The translations under genes were made by a program, and so were the position numbers. The notes beneath the pieces were generated by a model. It searched no databases and had not been told where the DNA came from. It saw nothing but the letters and a program-made list of their open reading frames with translations. Shown here piece by piece: positions 52,512 to 62,281 of a DNA stretch of 64,000 bases (the first letter of the stretch is position 1; each line of letters opens with the position of its first letter). This DNA comes from an uncultured Ruminiclostridium sp. (lineage in GTDB: Bacteria; Bacillota; Clostridia; Oscillospirales; Ruminococcaceae): NCBI GenBank assembly GCA_910579265.1, contig CAJTTE010000001.1, forward strand, positions 1-64,000, in the 5' to 3' direction.

Positions 52512-52540
52512 TTGTTTATTTTTGATTTTTGTGGTATAAT
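52512..52540 (+). promoter_or_regulatory. promoter upstream of the Asp23 gene
   Basis: TTGTTT, 17 bases, TATAAT with TGTGG before the -10 box. A 115-base leader precedes the start codon. Confidence 0.65.
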
Positions 52541-52655
52541 GTATCCATAATTGGCTTAATACGGTTAATTGCGCATTCCGGTATGTCTTCGACATATATG
52601 TGCATATATGCGTTCCGGAGTGAACAAATTGTGTTTAATAAACGGAGGGGATGTA

Positions 52656-53009
52656 ATGGAAAAGAAGGTTTCTTCTTCAACCGGCAATCTTAAGGTATCA
52701 AACGATGTTATAGTTAAAATAGCAGAGCTTGCAGCAGCGGAAATCTCGGGAGTTGCTACGGAAAACGGACGTCTTATGACGTCAAAATCCTGCGCGGGTA
52801 TCGCATCGTTTTTCAGTTCTCCGGTTCAGGCGTCGGTTTCCAAGGAGGCCGCGGTAATAAATGTTTCAATAATCACCGAACAGGGATTTAAAGCCGTAAA
52901 CGTTGCGTCGTCGGTTCAGGAAAGCGTTAAATCAGCCGTTCAGAATATGACGGGAATACCGGTTTCCAAGGTGAATATCAATGTGGTCGGTATTATGCTT
53001 TCAAAATAG
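52656..53009 (+). CDS. Asp23/Gls24 family envelope stress protein
   Basis: 117 residues with the Asp23 pattern: GNLKVSNDVIVKIAELAAAE followed by ISGVA, then VNVSIITEQGFKAVNV, and VQNMTGIPVSKVNINVVGI. ATG 52656 follows GGAGGGG; the frame from 52569 has no SD. Family proteins sit at the membrane and respond to envelope stress; this position before nusB is conserved in Clostridia. Confidence 0.9.
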   Translation: MEKKVSSSTGNLKVSNDVIVKIAELAAAEISGVATENGRLMTSKSCAGIASFFSSPVQASVSKEAAVINVSIITEQGFKAVNVASSVQESVKSAVQNMTGIPVSKVNINVVGIMLSK

Positions 53010-53117
53010 ACTTGGTCATTTTGATCGTCACATTGATATGTGATATTCGGGAATGTTTTTGTTTTATATTACGGATTTTGACTTGGAATCCGTTAAATTA
53101 TTTTTTTGGAGTTTAAA

Positions 53118-53516
53118 ATGACAAAACACGAAATACGTGAAGCGGCCTTTATCGTTCTGTATCAAATGGAGCTTACGGGACAGGAAGCGGCGGAAATAGC
53201 CGATTGTACATCGGAGGCTTTTGATATGCCTGTAAATAAAGCCGTGCTCTCCTTGGCAGATAAGGTATGGAGCAAGCGGACTGAGTTGGATGATATAATC
53301 GGCAGATACAGTCCTTCAAGAACAGTGGCGAGAATTTCAAAGATCAATCTTACTATACTCCGCATTGCAGTTTATGAGCTTGTTTTTGAGGAAAAGGTGC
53401 CGCCTAAGGTAGCTATAAACGAGGCAATAGAGTTGTCAAAGGCTTATGCGGAGCATAATGACAGGGTATTTATAAACGGGGTGCTGAACTCATGCTACAA
53501 GGATTCGGGAAAATAA
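53118..53516 (+). CDS. nusB: transcription antitermination factor NusB
   Basis: 132 residues, all-helical RNA-binding protein with NusE. Landmarks: HEIREAAFIVLYQMEL at the N-terminus, ARISKINLTILRIAVYELVF and KVAINEAIELSKAYAEHNDR followed by VFINGVL. ATG 53118 is six bases after GGAG. xseA starts one base after its stop. Confidence 0.94.
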   Translation: MTKHEIREAAFIVLYQMELTGQEAAEIADCTSEAFDMPVNKAVLSLADKVWSKRTELDDIIGRYSPSRTVARISKINLTILRIAVYELVFEEKVPPKVAINEAIELSKAYAEHNDRVFINGVLNSCYKDSGK

Positions 53517-53517
53517 T

Positions 53518-54714
53518 ATGGAGCTTATTGTAACCGTATCGCAGATTAACAGACGTCTTTCACTTTTGTTAAAGGGAGATAAACAGATTCAAAATATTTC
53601 CGTAAAGGGAGAGATATCTAATTTTAAAGATCATTTTCAATCGGGTCATTTGTACTTTACATTAAAGGAAGGCAACGCCTCGATCAAAGCAGTTATGTTC
53701 CGCAGTTATGCGGAAAAACTCGGTTTTTTACCCGAAAACGGAATGAATGTCATTGTATCGGGTTCGGTTCAGTTTTACGAGCGTGACGGTATATGTCAGT
53801 TGTATGCCGCCCGAATAGAACGTGATGAAGGTATCGGAGACGATGCTTTATCGTTTGAGCAGCTAAAAGAAAAGCTTTCCAAGGAAGGATTGTTTTCACA
53901 AAAGAGACCTATTCCTCCCGTTCCTAGGTCGATATGCATAATCACTTCAGAGACGGGTGCGGCGATTCAGGATATTTTAAATGTCTTATCAAGAAGATAT
54001 CCTTTTGTAAAAATAAAGCTTGTTCCCGTTCTTGTTCAGGGGATCGACGCTCCGGCATCCATTTCAAGGGGGTTGGAAACCGCTCAGAAAAGCGGATGCG
54101 ATCTTATTATTTTCGGAAGAGGCGGAGGTTCTTCAGAGGATCTTTCTGCATTCAATACCGAGATTGTGGCAAGATCGGTTTATAACAGCAGGATACCTAC
54201 CATTTCCGCCGTCGGACATGAGACGGATTTTACGATCAGTGATTTCACCGCCGATAAAAGGGCGCCTACGCCAAGTGCAGCAGCGGAAATTGCCGTTCCG
54301 GATATAAATGAAATATTTAGGGAGGTCACCGCATTAAAAAACGGTATAGGCGAAAAGGTCAGATCAAGAATATCGGATTTGCAGACAAAGGTAGACACTT
54401 CTGCGGCTTTGATCTCTCATTTAAATCCTAAAGCAAGGATCGATGAAAAGGAGAGAACGGTCAGTATAAGTTTTTCGCTGATAAAAAAGGAATTTTCCGC
54501 CTTAATATCGGCAAAGGAATCACAGTTAAGAAACGTCACGGATCTTATAACTGCTTTTGATCCGCTTAAAACCCTCGAAAGAGGATATTCGCTCGTTTAT
54601 AAGAACGGTATTATAATCACCTCTGTCGCCGACTTAAAGGGCGGAGACGTATTTACAGTCAAAATGTCGGACGGTGAGTTTGAAGCGGTCGTATCTGCTG
54701 ACGGACGTAAATAA
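53518..54714 (+). CDS. xseA: exodeoxyribonuclease VII large subunit
   Basis: Degrades single-stranded DNA with XseB. 398 residues: N-terminal OB fold (VKGEISNFKDHFQSGHLYFT), central nuclease domain with ICIITSETGAAIQDIL, FGRGGGSSEDLSAF, VGHETDFTISDF and ADKRAPTPSAAAE, then a coiled C-terminal region. Length is slightly short but complete. xseB follows. Confidence 0.95.
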   Translation: MELIVTVSQINRRLSLLLKGDKQIQNISVKGEISNFKDHFQSGHLYFTLKEGNASIKAVMFRSYAEKLGFLPENGMNVIVSGSVQFYERDGICQLYAARIERDEGIGDDALSFEQLKEKLSKEGLFSQKRPIPPVPRSICIITSETGAAIQDILNVLSRRYPFVKIKLVPVLVQGIDAPASISRGLETAQKSGCDLIIFGRGGGSSEDLSAFNTEIVARSVYNSRIPTISAVGHETDFTISDFTADKRAPTPSAAAEIAVPDINEIFREVTALKNGIGEKVRSRISDLQTKVDTSAALISHLNPKARIDEKERTVSISFSLIKKEFSALISAKESQLRNVTDLITAFDPLKTLERGYSLVYKNGIIITSVADLKGGDVFTVKMSDGEFEAVVSADGRK

Positions 54715-54793
54715 GCGGATCAGTTCAATAAAATACGCGAACGGTTTATGTTATGAAATAAAAATGCTATTTAAATAATGGAAGAGGTGCGCT

Positions 54794-54967
54794 ATGACTT
54801 TCGAAGAGGCATTGAAAAGGCTCAATGAAATATCAGGGCTTATGGAAAATCCGGATATCACTTTGAAGAATGCGGTGGAGCTTTATTCAGAAGCAAATAA
54901 GTTAGTGGATATTTGCAATAAGAACATACAGGAAGCAAGGATCTCTTTGGAGAAAATAGAAGAATGA
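54794..54967 (+). CDS. xseB: exodeoxyribonuclease VII small subunit
   Basis: 57 residues: MTFEEALKRLNEISGLMENP, then SLKNAVELY-like spacing as TLKNAVELYSEANKLVD and ending LEKIEE. This is the small helical-hairpin partner of XseA. ATG 54794 follows GAAGAGGTG. Its TGA overlaps the ispA ATG (ATGA), so the two are coupled. Confidence 0.92.
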   Translation: MTFEEALKRLNEISGLMENPDITLKNAVELYSEANKLVDICNKNIQEARISLEKIEE

Positions 54968-55848
54968 CATTTGACGAAAGACTTTTATATTACCAAGATA
55001 TCACAGAGAAGCAGATAAAAAAATATATGGACTTTTCGCAAGAGAAGCAAGAACGTTTGTTTCAGGCTATGCGTTACAGCACAAACGCAGGAGGAAAAAG
55101 GATACGCCCGGTTCTGGCGCTGGAATTCGGCAGGGTTTGCGGAGGGAGTATCGATGCGGCTTTGCCGGCAGCCTGCGCTATTGAGATGATGCATACCTTT
55201 TCCCTGATCCATGATGATTTGCCGTGTATGGACAACGACGATATCAGAAGGGGAAGAGCCAGCTGTCACAGGGCTTTTGACGAGGCCACCGCATTATTGG
55301 CGGGAGATGCGCTGGAAATGTATCCGTTTGAAATACTGACCGATTGTACAAATTATGGAGTAAAGGCCGAAAACGTTATTGAAATGATCAGGCTCTTGGC
55401 TGAATACGCGGGTCATAAGGGAATGATAGGCGGTCAGCAGATCGATACTCAGTTTGTAAACTGCGTGTTCAGCGAGGACGATTTACTGGAAATGTACAGA
55501 CTTAAAACCTCCAGGCTTCTTCAAGCGGCAGCCTGTATGGGATGTCTGTCGGCCGGAGCTGATATACAATATGTTCAAAGAGCTTATGAATACGGCGACA
55601 GGCTTGGTCTGGCTTTTCAGATAGTCGACGATATACTTGATATATGCGGAAATGAGGCCGAAGTCGGGAAGCCCGTAGGCAGCGATGAGAAAAAAAACAA
55701 AATGACGTTTGCCGCAGTCGCCGGAATAAGCGCCGCAAAAGAAAAAGCCAGGCAATTGACCGACGAGGCATTTGATTTGCTTAACGGGTTTGAAGACAGC
55801 GGATTTTTAAAACAGCTTACGTTAAAACTCCTGAACAGAAATAAGTAG
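54964..55848 (+). CDS. ispA: polyprenyl (farnesyl/geranylgeranyl) diphosphate synthase
   Basis: Condenses isopentenyl diphosphate units. 294 residues with GGKRIRP, the first Asp-rich motif DDLPCMD (84-90), GGQQIDTQ, and the second, DDILD, in AFQIVDDILDI. Product length cannot be read with certainty. It lies between xseB and DUF212, upstream of dxs, a natural isoprenoid grouping. Confidence 0.93.
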   Translation: MTFDERLLYYQDITEKQIKKYMDFSQEKQERLFQAMRYSTNAGGKRIRPVLALEFGRVCGGSIDAALPAACAIEMMHTFSLIHDDLPCMDNDDIRRGRASCHRAFDEATALLAGDALEMYPFEILTDCTNYGVKAENVIEMIRLLAEYAGHKGMIGGQQIDTQFVNCVFSEDDLLEMYRLKTSRLLQAAACMGCLSAGADIQYVQRAYEYGDRLGLAFQIVDDILDICGNEAEVGKPVGSDEKKNKMTFAAVAGISAAKEKARQLTDEAFDLLNGFEDSGFLKQLTLKLLNRNK

Positions 55849-55856
55849 GTGAAATT

Positions 55857-56357
55857 TTGAAAGAATATTTGAATGTAGCTATTATAGTTTCCCTTTTGAG
55901 CTGGGCCGCTGCTCAGCTTATTAAGGCTGTGCTTTATGCGGTTAAATACAAAACCTTTAAGCTAGAAAGACTTTTTGGTTCGGGAGGAATGCCTTCGTCC
56001 CATTCATCCACAGTCTGTGCTCTGGTCATAACCGTATACCGTATGGAAGGGATCAATTCAGCCGCTTTCGGTCTGGCTATGATACTTGCAATGATAACAA
56101 TGTATGACGCTACGGGAGTAAGACGTGCGGCAGGTCTTCATGCCAAGCAGATAAACAGGCTTCGCCATATTGTTGAAGAGCTTGACGAGGATGCTCTTGA
56201 TAATATCGATGAAAAGGTCGACGAGGGAGAGGCGGACGATCCGGAGGAAACCAAGGAGCTTAAGGAATTTCTGGGTCATACTCCTTTAGAAGTTATCTTC
56301 GGAGCGCTTCTGGGTATTCTTATTGCAGTTATTTTTCCCACCGATTATTTTATGTAA
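55857..56357 (+). CDS. DUF212 (divergent PAP2) membrane protein
   Basis: 166 residues with three or four hydrophobic segments, FGSGGMPSSHSSTVCALV, MYDATGVRRAAGLHAKQIN and EFLGHTPLEVIFGALLG, which identify the YuiD/DUF212 family. The acidic loop at about 100-135 is variable. Possible lipid phosphatase-like fold; role unknown. TTG start at 55857 follows AGGTGA. Confidence 0.9.
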   Translation: MKEYLNVAIIVSLLSWAAAQLIKAVLYAVKYKTFKLERLFGSGGMPSSHSSTVCALVITVYRMEGINSAAFGLAMILAMITMYDATGVRRAAGLHAKQINRLRHIVEELDEDALDNIDEKVDEGEADDPEETKELKEFLGHTPLEVIFGALLGILIAVIFPTDYFM

Positions 56358-56430
56358 CGGCAATGATACGATTTTAAACGTCTTATTGTAGCCGTTTTAT
56401 AATATGCAGCAACGTTAGGGGCGTAAGATT

Positions 56431-58257
56431 TTGATTTTATCTTCAAGAATTTCTCCGGATATGATAAAAAAGCTGTCTTTGGGCGAAATGGAGCAGCTTT
56501 GTTCGGAATTGAGATCTTATATAATAGAGGTTGTTTACGGTACGGGCGGACATCTTGCTTCAAGTCTCGGAACCGTAGAGCTTTGTGTTGCCCTTCACAG
56601 AGTTTTTTCCACTCCGGATGACAAAATCGTTTTTGATGTGGGTCATCAGGCCTATGCTCATAAAATCATTACCGGCAGATATAAGGATTTCCGCAGGCTG
56701 CGCACCGAAAACGGGATTTCCGGTTTTCCGCGTCCGGACGAATCCTTACATGACGCTTTTATTGCAGGTCATGCCAGCACCTCCATTTCGGCAGCTCTCG
56801 GTATTGCAAAGGCTATGGAGATAAAAGGCGAAAAAAACTATGTTATTTCCGTTATAGGAGACGGAGCGCTTACGGGAGGAGAAGCGTATGAGGGGCTTAA
56901 TAACGCAAGCAAGCTAAAAAGAAATTTTATTGTAATTCTTAATGACAATGAAATGTCCATATCAAAAAATTCCGGTGCAGTCGCGTCATATCTTTCCCAG
57001 ATGCGTTCCTCCACAAAATATTATGAGACCAAGAAACGCGTCAAGGACGCACTTTCAAAGTCCGCGATCGGCCGTGAGCTTTCAAAATCTGTAAGCGGTA
57101 CAAAGGAGCTTGTTAAATTCGCTATATTTCAAAGCAATATCTTTGAAAATCTCGGTTATAAATATTTAGGCCCCATCGACGGCAATGACCTGGCGGAAAC
57201 AATAGATACCCTTAATGTGGCCAAGCAGCTTCAGGAGCCTTGCATAATCCACATCAAAACAAAAAAAGGAAAGGGCTATCTTCCGGCAGAACAGAACTCG
57301 GGTGAGTATCACGGACTTTCGAAGCGACAGGCAATTGTCAAATGTACCGAAAAAAAGGAAAGTTATTCGGAGATCGCGGGAAAATATTTACTGGAGCTGG
57401 CGGATAAGGACGAAAGGATATGCGGTGTTACCGCCGCAATGAAATATGCCACCGGACTTCAGTTTTTCGCAAAAAAATATAAATCAAGGTTTTTTGACGT
57501 AGGAATAGCAGAGGAGCATGCGGTTACTTTTGCCGGAGGATTGGCTTCTCAGGGGATGATCCCCGTCTTTTGTGTTTATTCGACTTTTTTACAGCGTTGC
57601 TATGATCAGATATTACATGATCTTGCAATAGAAGGGGAGCATGCCGTTCTGGCTATTGACAGAGCCGGTTTTGTGGGAGAGGACGGAGAGACGCACCAGG
57701 GCCTGTTTGATGTTTCGATGCTTTCAAGTATTCCGGGAATAGAGATTTTTTCCCCCTCCAATGAATCAGAGCTTAAGAGTTCTTTTTATAAGGCTTTCTA
57801 TAAATGTAAAGGAATTGCGGCGGTTCGTTATCCTAAGGGAGACGCGGTTATGGGATACAGTGCGGATAACGATTATTATCTGAAGCATTGTAAAAATAAC
57901 GGAAAGGCGCTTATAATCACTTACGGACGGATATCACGGTATGCTTTTGAGGCGGCTGAAAAAACGGATGCGGATGTTCTACAGATGGTAAAAATCTTTC
58001 CGATTGTGGAAAAATCTGTTGAAATTGCGGAAAAATACAAAAAAATCGTTTTTTTCGAGGAGGGTATCCAATCGGGCGGAATAGGCGAGAAATTCGGCAT
58101 GGAGCTTTTAAAATCCGGATGGCGGGGAAAGTATGAAATAAAAGCTGTTTTTAATAAATTTGTCAGCTACAGTGATACGGATAAACAGCTGGCAGAGTAC
58201 GAACTTGATAAAAATGGTATTATTAAGATCATGGGTGAGATAATTGGGGAGAATTGA
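56431..58257 (+). CDS. dxs: 1-deoxy-D-xylulose-5-phosphate synthase
   Basis: First enzyme of the MEP isoprenoid pathway, thiamine-diphosphate dependent. 608 residues: GGHLASSLGTVELCVAL, FDVGHQAYAHK, GDGALTGGEAYEGLNNA (ThDP motif), NDNEMSISKN, VGIAEEHAVTFA and DRAGFVGEDGETHQG. It starts with TTG at 56431 after AGGGGC. It overlaps tlyA by 14 bases. Confidence 0.95.
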   Translation: MILSSRISPDMIKKLSLGEMEQLCSELRSYIIEVVYGTGGHLASSLGTVELCVALHRVFSTPDDKIVFDVGHQAYAHKIITGRYKDFRRLRTENGISGFPRPDESLHDAFIAGHASTSISAALGIAKAMEIKGEKNYVISVIGDGALTGGEAYEGLNNASKLKRNFIVILNDNEMSISKNSGAVASYLSQMRSSTKYYETKKRVKDALSKSAIGRELSKSVSGTKELVKFAIFQSNIFENLGYKYLGPIDGNDLAETIDTLNVAKQLQEPCIIHIKTKKGKGYLPAEQNSGEYHGLSKRQAIVKCTEKKESYSEIAGKYLLELADKDERICGVTAAMKYATGLQFFAKKYKSRFFDVGIAEEHAVTFAGGLASQGMIPVFCVYSTFLQRCYDQILHDLAIEGEHAVLAIDRAGFVGEDGETHQGLFDVSMLSSIPGIEIFSPSNESELKSSFYKAFYKCKGIAAVRYPKGDAVMGYSADNDYYLKHCKNNGKALIITYGRISRYAFEAAEKTDADVLQMVKIFPIVEKSVEIAEKYKKIVFFEEGIQSGGIGEKFGMELLKSGWRGKYEIKAVFNKFVSYSDTDKQLAEYELDKNGIIKIMGEIIGEN

Positions 58258-58966
58258 TTCGGAGTTGGTAAAAAGATCGTTTATCGGAAGCAGAAATTCC
58301 GCTCAGCAAATAATAAAAAACGGTATAGTTTTTGTAAACGGGAAAAAAACGGAAAAACCGTCCCTTTTAATAAATGAGGGCGACGTTATAGAAATAAGAG
58401 GCGAGCTTCCCAGGTATGTGGGGAGGGGCGGATTAAAGCTCGAAGGAGCGATAGACGCCTTCGGTATAGATCTAAATGGCAAAATCTGCATAGACGTCGG
58501 CGCTTCGACGGGCGGGTTTACCGACTGTATGCTTCAAAACGGAGCAAAGCGTGTTTATGCGGTCGACGTTGGGAGCGGGCAGCTCGATAAAACTCTCAGA
58601 GAAGACAGCAGGGTTATTTCTCTGGAAAAAACAGATATCAGGTCGGCTTACGGATCGATCGGTGAAAAGGCTGATTTCATAAGCGCGGATGTTTCTTTTA
58701 TTTCACTTCGGTTAGTGATCCCGGAGATCAAAAAGCTTTTAAAAAGCGGAGGAAGCGCGGTTGCGCTTATAAAACCTCAGTTCGAGGTAGGAAAAGACGG
58801 TTTGGGAAAAAACGGTATAGTTAAAAAGGCCTCCTTAAGAGAAAAGGCCGTAAAGGATATATCCTTTTTTTCTTCTTCGTCAGGTTTCAGGGTAAACGGA
58901 GTAATTGAATCTCCTATTACGGGAGGAGACGGAAATATTGAGTATCTGATACATCTTTTGCTTTGA
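58244..58966 (+). CDS. tlyA: TlyA-family rRNA 2'-O-methyltransferase
   Basis: 240 residues: N-terminal S4 RNA-binding domain (RIDSELVKRSFIGSRNSAQQ, VFVNGKK), then a SAM methyltransferase with CIDVGASTGGFTDCMLQNGA, VDVGSGQLD, DVSFISLR and LIKPQFEVGK, all characteristic. It starts with TTG 58244, five bases after GGGTGAG, inside the end of dxs. nadK follows by seven bases. Confidence 0.93.
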   Translation: MGRIDSELVKRSFIGSRNSAQQIIKNGIVFVNGKKTEKPSLLINEGDVIEIRGELPRYVGRGGLKLEGAIDAFGIDLNGKICIDVGASTGGFTDCMLQNGAKRVYAVDVGSGQLDKTLREDSRVISLEKTDIRSAYGSIGEKADFISADVSFISLRLVIPEIKKLLKSGGSAVALIKPQFEVGKDGLGKNGIVKKASLREKAVKDISFFSSSSGFRVNGVIESPITGGDGNIEYLIHLLL

Positions 58967-58973
58967 GGTTGAT

Positions 58974-59837
58974 ATGAAAATTTTTATTTGCGCTAATCTT
59001 AACAAGGAAAAAACCAGAAGTATTTTTCCCGAGGTCGTCAGGACGCTTAAAGCCTATGATATGATACTTTTTGTCGAGGGCAGATTCAGAAATATATGCG
59101 ACAGTATAAGTATTACCGGAATAGTTTTCGGAACATGGCAGAAAAATGCTTCGGAATGCGATATGTTCATTACGATAGGCGGAGACGGAACCATACTTAG
59201 ATGGGGAAAAAAGGCTGCGGAATACGGAAAGCCGCTTTTAGGCGTAAATACCGGCAGGCTCGGATTTATGGCCACGCTTGAAAAGGACGGCTTGTCAAAG
59301 CTATCAGTGTTGAGCAAGGGCAGCTATAAGTTAAGCTCACGGATGATGCTTGATGTTGTCATAAATAAGGGTGAGGATAAAAAGAAATTTTCGGCTCTTA
59401 ACGACGTTGTTTTATATAAGGGAAATACGTCAAAGCTTCCGGAATATCTTGTCTTCAGCGGAGACACCGAGGTTACAAGAGTTCGCGCAGACGGGCTGAT
59501 AATAAGTACTCCTACGGGCTCTACGGCTTATTCGCTTTCCGCAGGCGGACCTATAATAGATCCTAAGCTGCTTTGTTTTGAGGTTACCGCATTATCGCCG
59601 CACACACTTTTTAACAGGACAATGATATTTTCTGTTGACGAACCTTTAAAGTCGGGATATGTAGCTTATGAGAACAGCAACGTATACGTATCTGTGGACG
59701 GAGGAGAGCCTATAGAATTACTTCCGGACGATACGGTACAGATAAGAAAATCCAAGCTTAGTTTACAGTTGATAGATATTGACGGAGTAAGCTTTTACAG
59801 CTCCGTTCACAATAAGCTTATGAAGCCTTTGAAATAA
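58974..59837 (+). CDS. nadK: NAD kinase
   Basis: Phosphorylates NAD to NADP. 287 residues with GGDGTILRWG (69-78), GVNTGRLGFM, and the substrate-binding region DGLIISTPTGSTAYSLSAGG. Length and motifs are standard. SD GAGGTTG precedes ATG. Confidence 0.95.
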   Translation: MKIFICANLNKEKTRSIFPEVVRTLKAYDMILFVEGRFRNICDSISITGIVFGTWQKNASECDMFITIGGDGTILRWGKKAAEYGKPLLGVNTGRLGFMATLEKDGLSKLSVLSKGSYKLSSRMMLDVVINKGEDKKKFSALNDVVLYKGNTSKLPEYLVFSGDTEVTRVRADGLIISTPTGSTAYSLSAGGPIIDPKLLCFEVTALSPHTLFNRTMIFSVDEPLKSGYVAYENSNVYVSVDGGEPIELLPDDTVQIRKSKLSLQLIDIDGVSFYSSVHNKLMKPLK

Positions 59838-59847
59838 GGAACGGCGT

Positions 59848-59866
59848 TTATGAATGCTTTATGAAT
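59848..59866 (+). promoter_or_regulatory. possible ArgR autoregulatory site
   Basis: TTTATGAAT occurs twice at a ten-base step, followed by TTAATATTGCA, loosely resembling an ARG half-site (TGAAT...TGCA) with wrong spacing. It lies 55-75 bases before argR. Confidence 0.25.
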
Positions 59867-59921
59867 TTAATATTGCACAGGCGTAGGAACCGAGTAAAAT
59901 GAAAGGACGCTTAGAGGTAAT

Positions 59922-60353
59922 ATGAAAAGGAAAAGACAGTCGGAAATCCTGTCGATAATAAAGGAGCAGACGATCGAAAATCAGGAAATGCTCATAAAAG
60001 CATTGGCAAAGCGCGGATATACCGTTACTCAGGCTACCGTATCACGGGATATAAACGAGCTTCATATCGAAAAAAATATTAACGAAGACGGTATAGGCTG
60101 TTATTCTCAGGTCAGTGACAAGAAAAATTATGATAATATTTTTCAGCACTCTATAGTCAGCGTTGATTACGCAATGAACATAGTTTGTCTTAAATGCCGC
60201 TCAGGCCTTGCAAATGCGGCTTGCGCCACCTTTGACATACTTTACCCCGATCATGTAGTAGGGACTATTGCGGGAGACGATACGGTTTTTATTTTGGTAA
60301 GAAGCGAGACGGAAGCAAAGGAGCTTTGTGAGAAGTTTAGGAAAATGGTGTAG
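59922..60353 (+). CDS. argR: arginine repressor
   Basis: 143 residues: winged-helix N-terminus (QEMLIKALAKRGYTVTQATV, SRDINELHIEK) and the hexamerising arginine-binding C-terminal domain with GTIAGDDTVFILV. Its predicted targets are the arg genes at 17.9-36 kb. Its place between nadK and recN is conserved in Firmicutes. ATG has a weak AGAGGTAAT in front. Confidence 0.95.
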   Translation: MKRKRQSEILSIIKEQTIENQEMLIKALAKRGYTVTQATVSRDINELHIEKNINEDGIGCYSQVSDKKNYDNIFQHSIVSVDYAMNIVCLKCRSGLANAACATFDILYPDHVVGTIAGDDTVFILVRSETEAKELCEKFRKMV

Positions 60354-60398
60354 AATAATATTTTGCAGCGATAAAATCAAGGAAGGGAGTGAAATAGT

Positions 60399-62072
60399 TT
60401 GCTTAAGGAGCTTAGTATAGAAAATCTCGCGGTGATAGAAAAGGCGGCTATTTCATTTTGCAGCAGGCTTAATGTTTTTTCCGGTGAGACCGGCGCGGGA
60501 AAAAGTATATTGATCGGCGGCATAAACGCCGTATTGGGCGGAAGGACCGGACGCGATATTGTCAGAACGGGAGAAAGTAAAGCCGTTGTTACGGCTTTGT
60601 TTGACGACATACCGGAAAGCGTGAAAAAAAAGCTTGGTGAAAACGGTTATTCGTATGACGGCGAGCTTTTGCTTCAGCGTGAAATATTAAGCGACGGGAA
60701 AAGCACCGCGAGAATCAACGGAAAGATAACGACCGCGGCGGTACTTAAGGAAATTGCTTCGGAGCTTATAGACATTCACGGTCAGCACGATACGGCTATA
60801 CTGATGAGCACGGATAACCAGCGGCAGATACTTGACAGCTATGGCGGGCTTGAGGACATCCTGACGGATTACAGAGCTGTTTTTAAAGAATTTTCACATA
60901 TAAGCAAGGAAGTAAAAGCTCTTCAAAAAAAGATCGAGGAGAGGGAAGACAAAATTGCCGAGCTTATTGAGAAAATCGAAGATGTCGAAGGGTATAAGAT
61001 CAAGGCGGGAGAGGAAAAAGAGGTTTCGGAAAGGCTGGAAAAGGCCAGAGGCTTTGAAGCATTTCAAAGAGCCGTATCAGAGGCTTATGACAGTATTTGC
61101 GGGTACGACGAGGGCAACAGTGCGATAAGTCTTCTAAGAAATGCTGTCAAGGAGTTGAGCAGGATCGTCAGGGCAGATGATGAAAAGGACGATATGGCCC
61201 AGCTGCTCCAAAGGCTTAATACGATATTGATAGACGCCGAAGATATCGGTTCGGAGCTTGCGCATTTTATAAGCGATGAATACAGCAGAGAAAGTCTATC
61301 CGAGCTTGAGACACGAATGAGCGATCTGCTTCTCCTTAAACGGCGTTACAGAATGGATACCGATCAGCTGATAGACGAGGTTAAAGCATGGAAGAAGGAA
61401 CTTGAAGAGCTCAAGGGCAGTGACGATATACTTGAGGAGCTTGTCGAAAAGCGAAGAAAGCTGGCTGCCGAAGTCAAATCCAGGGCGGGTGAGATAAGCG
61501 ATCTTAGAAGAAAAGCTGCGGACAGGCTTGTAAAGGAAATAACCAGCGAATTGATCTTCCTGGATATGCCTAACGTGCAATTTGTTTTTGATTTTCAGAA
61601 AGATAAGATCTCAGTTACAGGCATGGATAAAATCGAAATGCTTATTTCCGTAAACAAAGGTGAGGAACCTAAGCCGATGAATAAGATAGCCTCCGGAGGA
61701 GAGCTTTCAAGGATCATGCTTGCGGTAAAAAACGTTCTTGCATCGGCGGATAATGTCCCCACAATGATTTTTGATGAGATCGATACGGGAATAAGCGGAA
61801 GAGCGGCGCATAAGGTGGGAATCAAGCTTTCGGAAATAGCCGAAAAAAGGCAGGTGCTATGTGTTACTCATCTGGCTCAGATAGCGGCTATGGGCGACAG
61901 GCATTTGCTGATAGAAAAAAGAAGCGATGAGAAAAGAACATACACCGATGTTCATGCTCTCGATTACGAGGAGAGAAAACATGAGATAGCAAGAATAATT
62001 TCTGGAGAATCAGACAATGAAATTACTCTCAGAAGCGCCGAAGAGCTGTTGAAAAGGGATAAAAATTTATAG
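60399..62072 (+). CDS. recN: DNA repair protein RecN
   Basis: SMC-like ATPase acting at double-strand breaks. 557 residues: Walker A GETGAGKS (29-36), ELIDIHGQHD, a central coiled coil (about 150-360), signature ASGGELSRIMLAVK, and Walker B FDEIDTGISGRAA. TTG start at 60399 after GGAAGGGAGTG. Confidence 0.95.
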   Translation: MLKELSIENLAVIEKAAISFCSRLNVFSGETGAGKSILIGGINAVLGGRTGRDIVRTGESKAVVTALFDDIPESVKKKLGENGYSYDGELLLQREILSDGKSTARINGKITTAAVLKEIASELIDIHGQHDTAILMSTDNQRQILDSYGGLEDILTDYRAVFKEFSHISKEVKALQKKIEEREDKIAELIEKIEDVEGYKIKAGEEKEVSERLEKARGFEAFQRAVSEAYDSICGYDEGNSAISLLRNAVKELSRIVRADDEKDDMAQLLQRLNTILIDAEDIGSELAHFISDEYSRESLSELETRMSDLLLLKRRYRMDTDQLIDEVKAWKKELEELKGSDDILEELVEKRRKLAAEVKSRAGEISDLRRKAADRLVKEITSELIFLDMPNVQFVFDFQKDKISVTGMDKIEMLISVNKGEEPKPMNKIASGGELSRIMLAVKNVLASADNVPTMIFDEIDTGISGRAAHKVGIKLSEIAEKRQVLCVTHLAQIAAMGDRHLLIEKRSDEKRTYTDVHALDYEERKHEIARIISGESDNEITLRSAEELLKRDKNL

Positions 62073-62281
62073 AAGGTCTCCGGCTGTTTTTATATTTTAT
62101 GATTTTTGTTCCGTCGGTCGGCTTCCGCTGCATCAAAATAAAATCGGACGGCCTTTTTAAAATACGGTTTTCGTGTGGGATCATAAACAAAGGTTTTATG
62201 ACCGGAATATGTTTTTATAAACGGAATCAGCCGGTTTGTGCCGAACCGGAGAAAAGCTTAAGTTAAAACAGGGATTGTTAT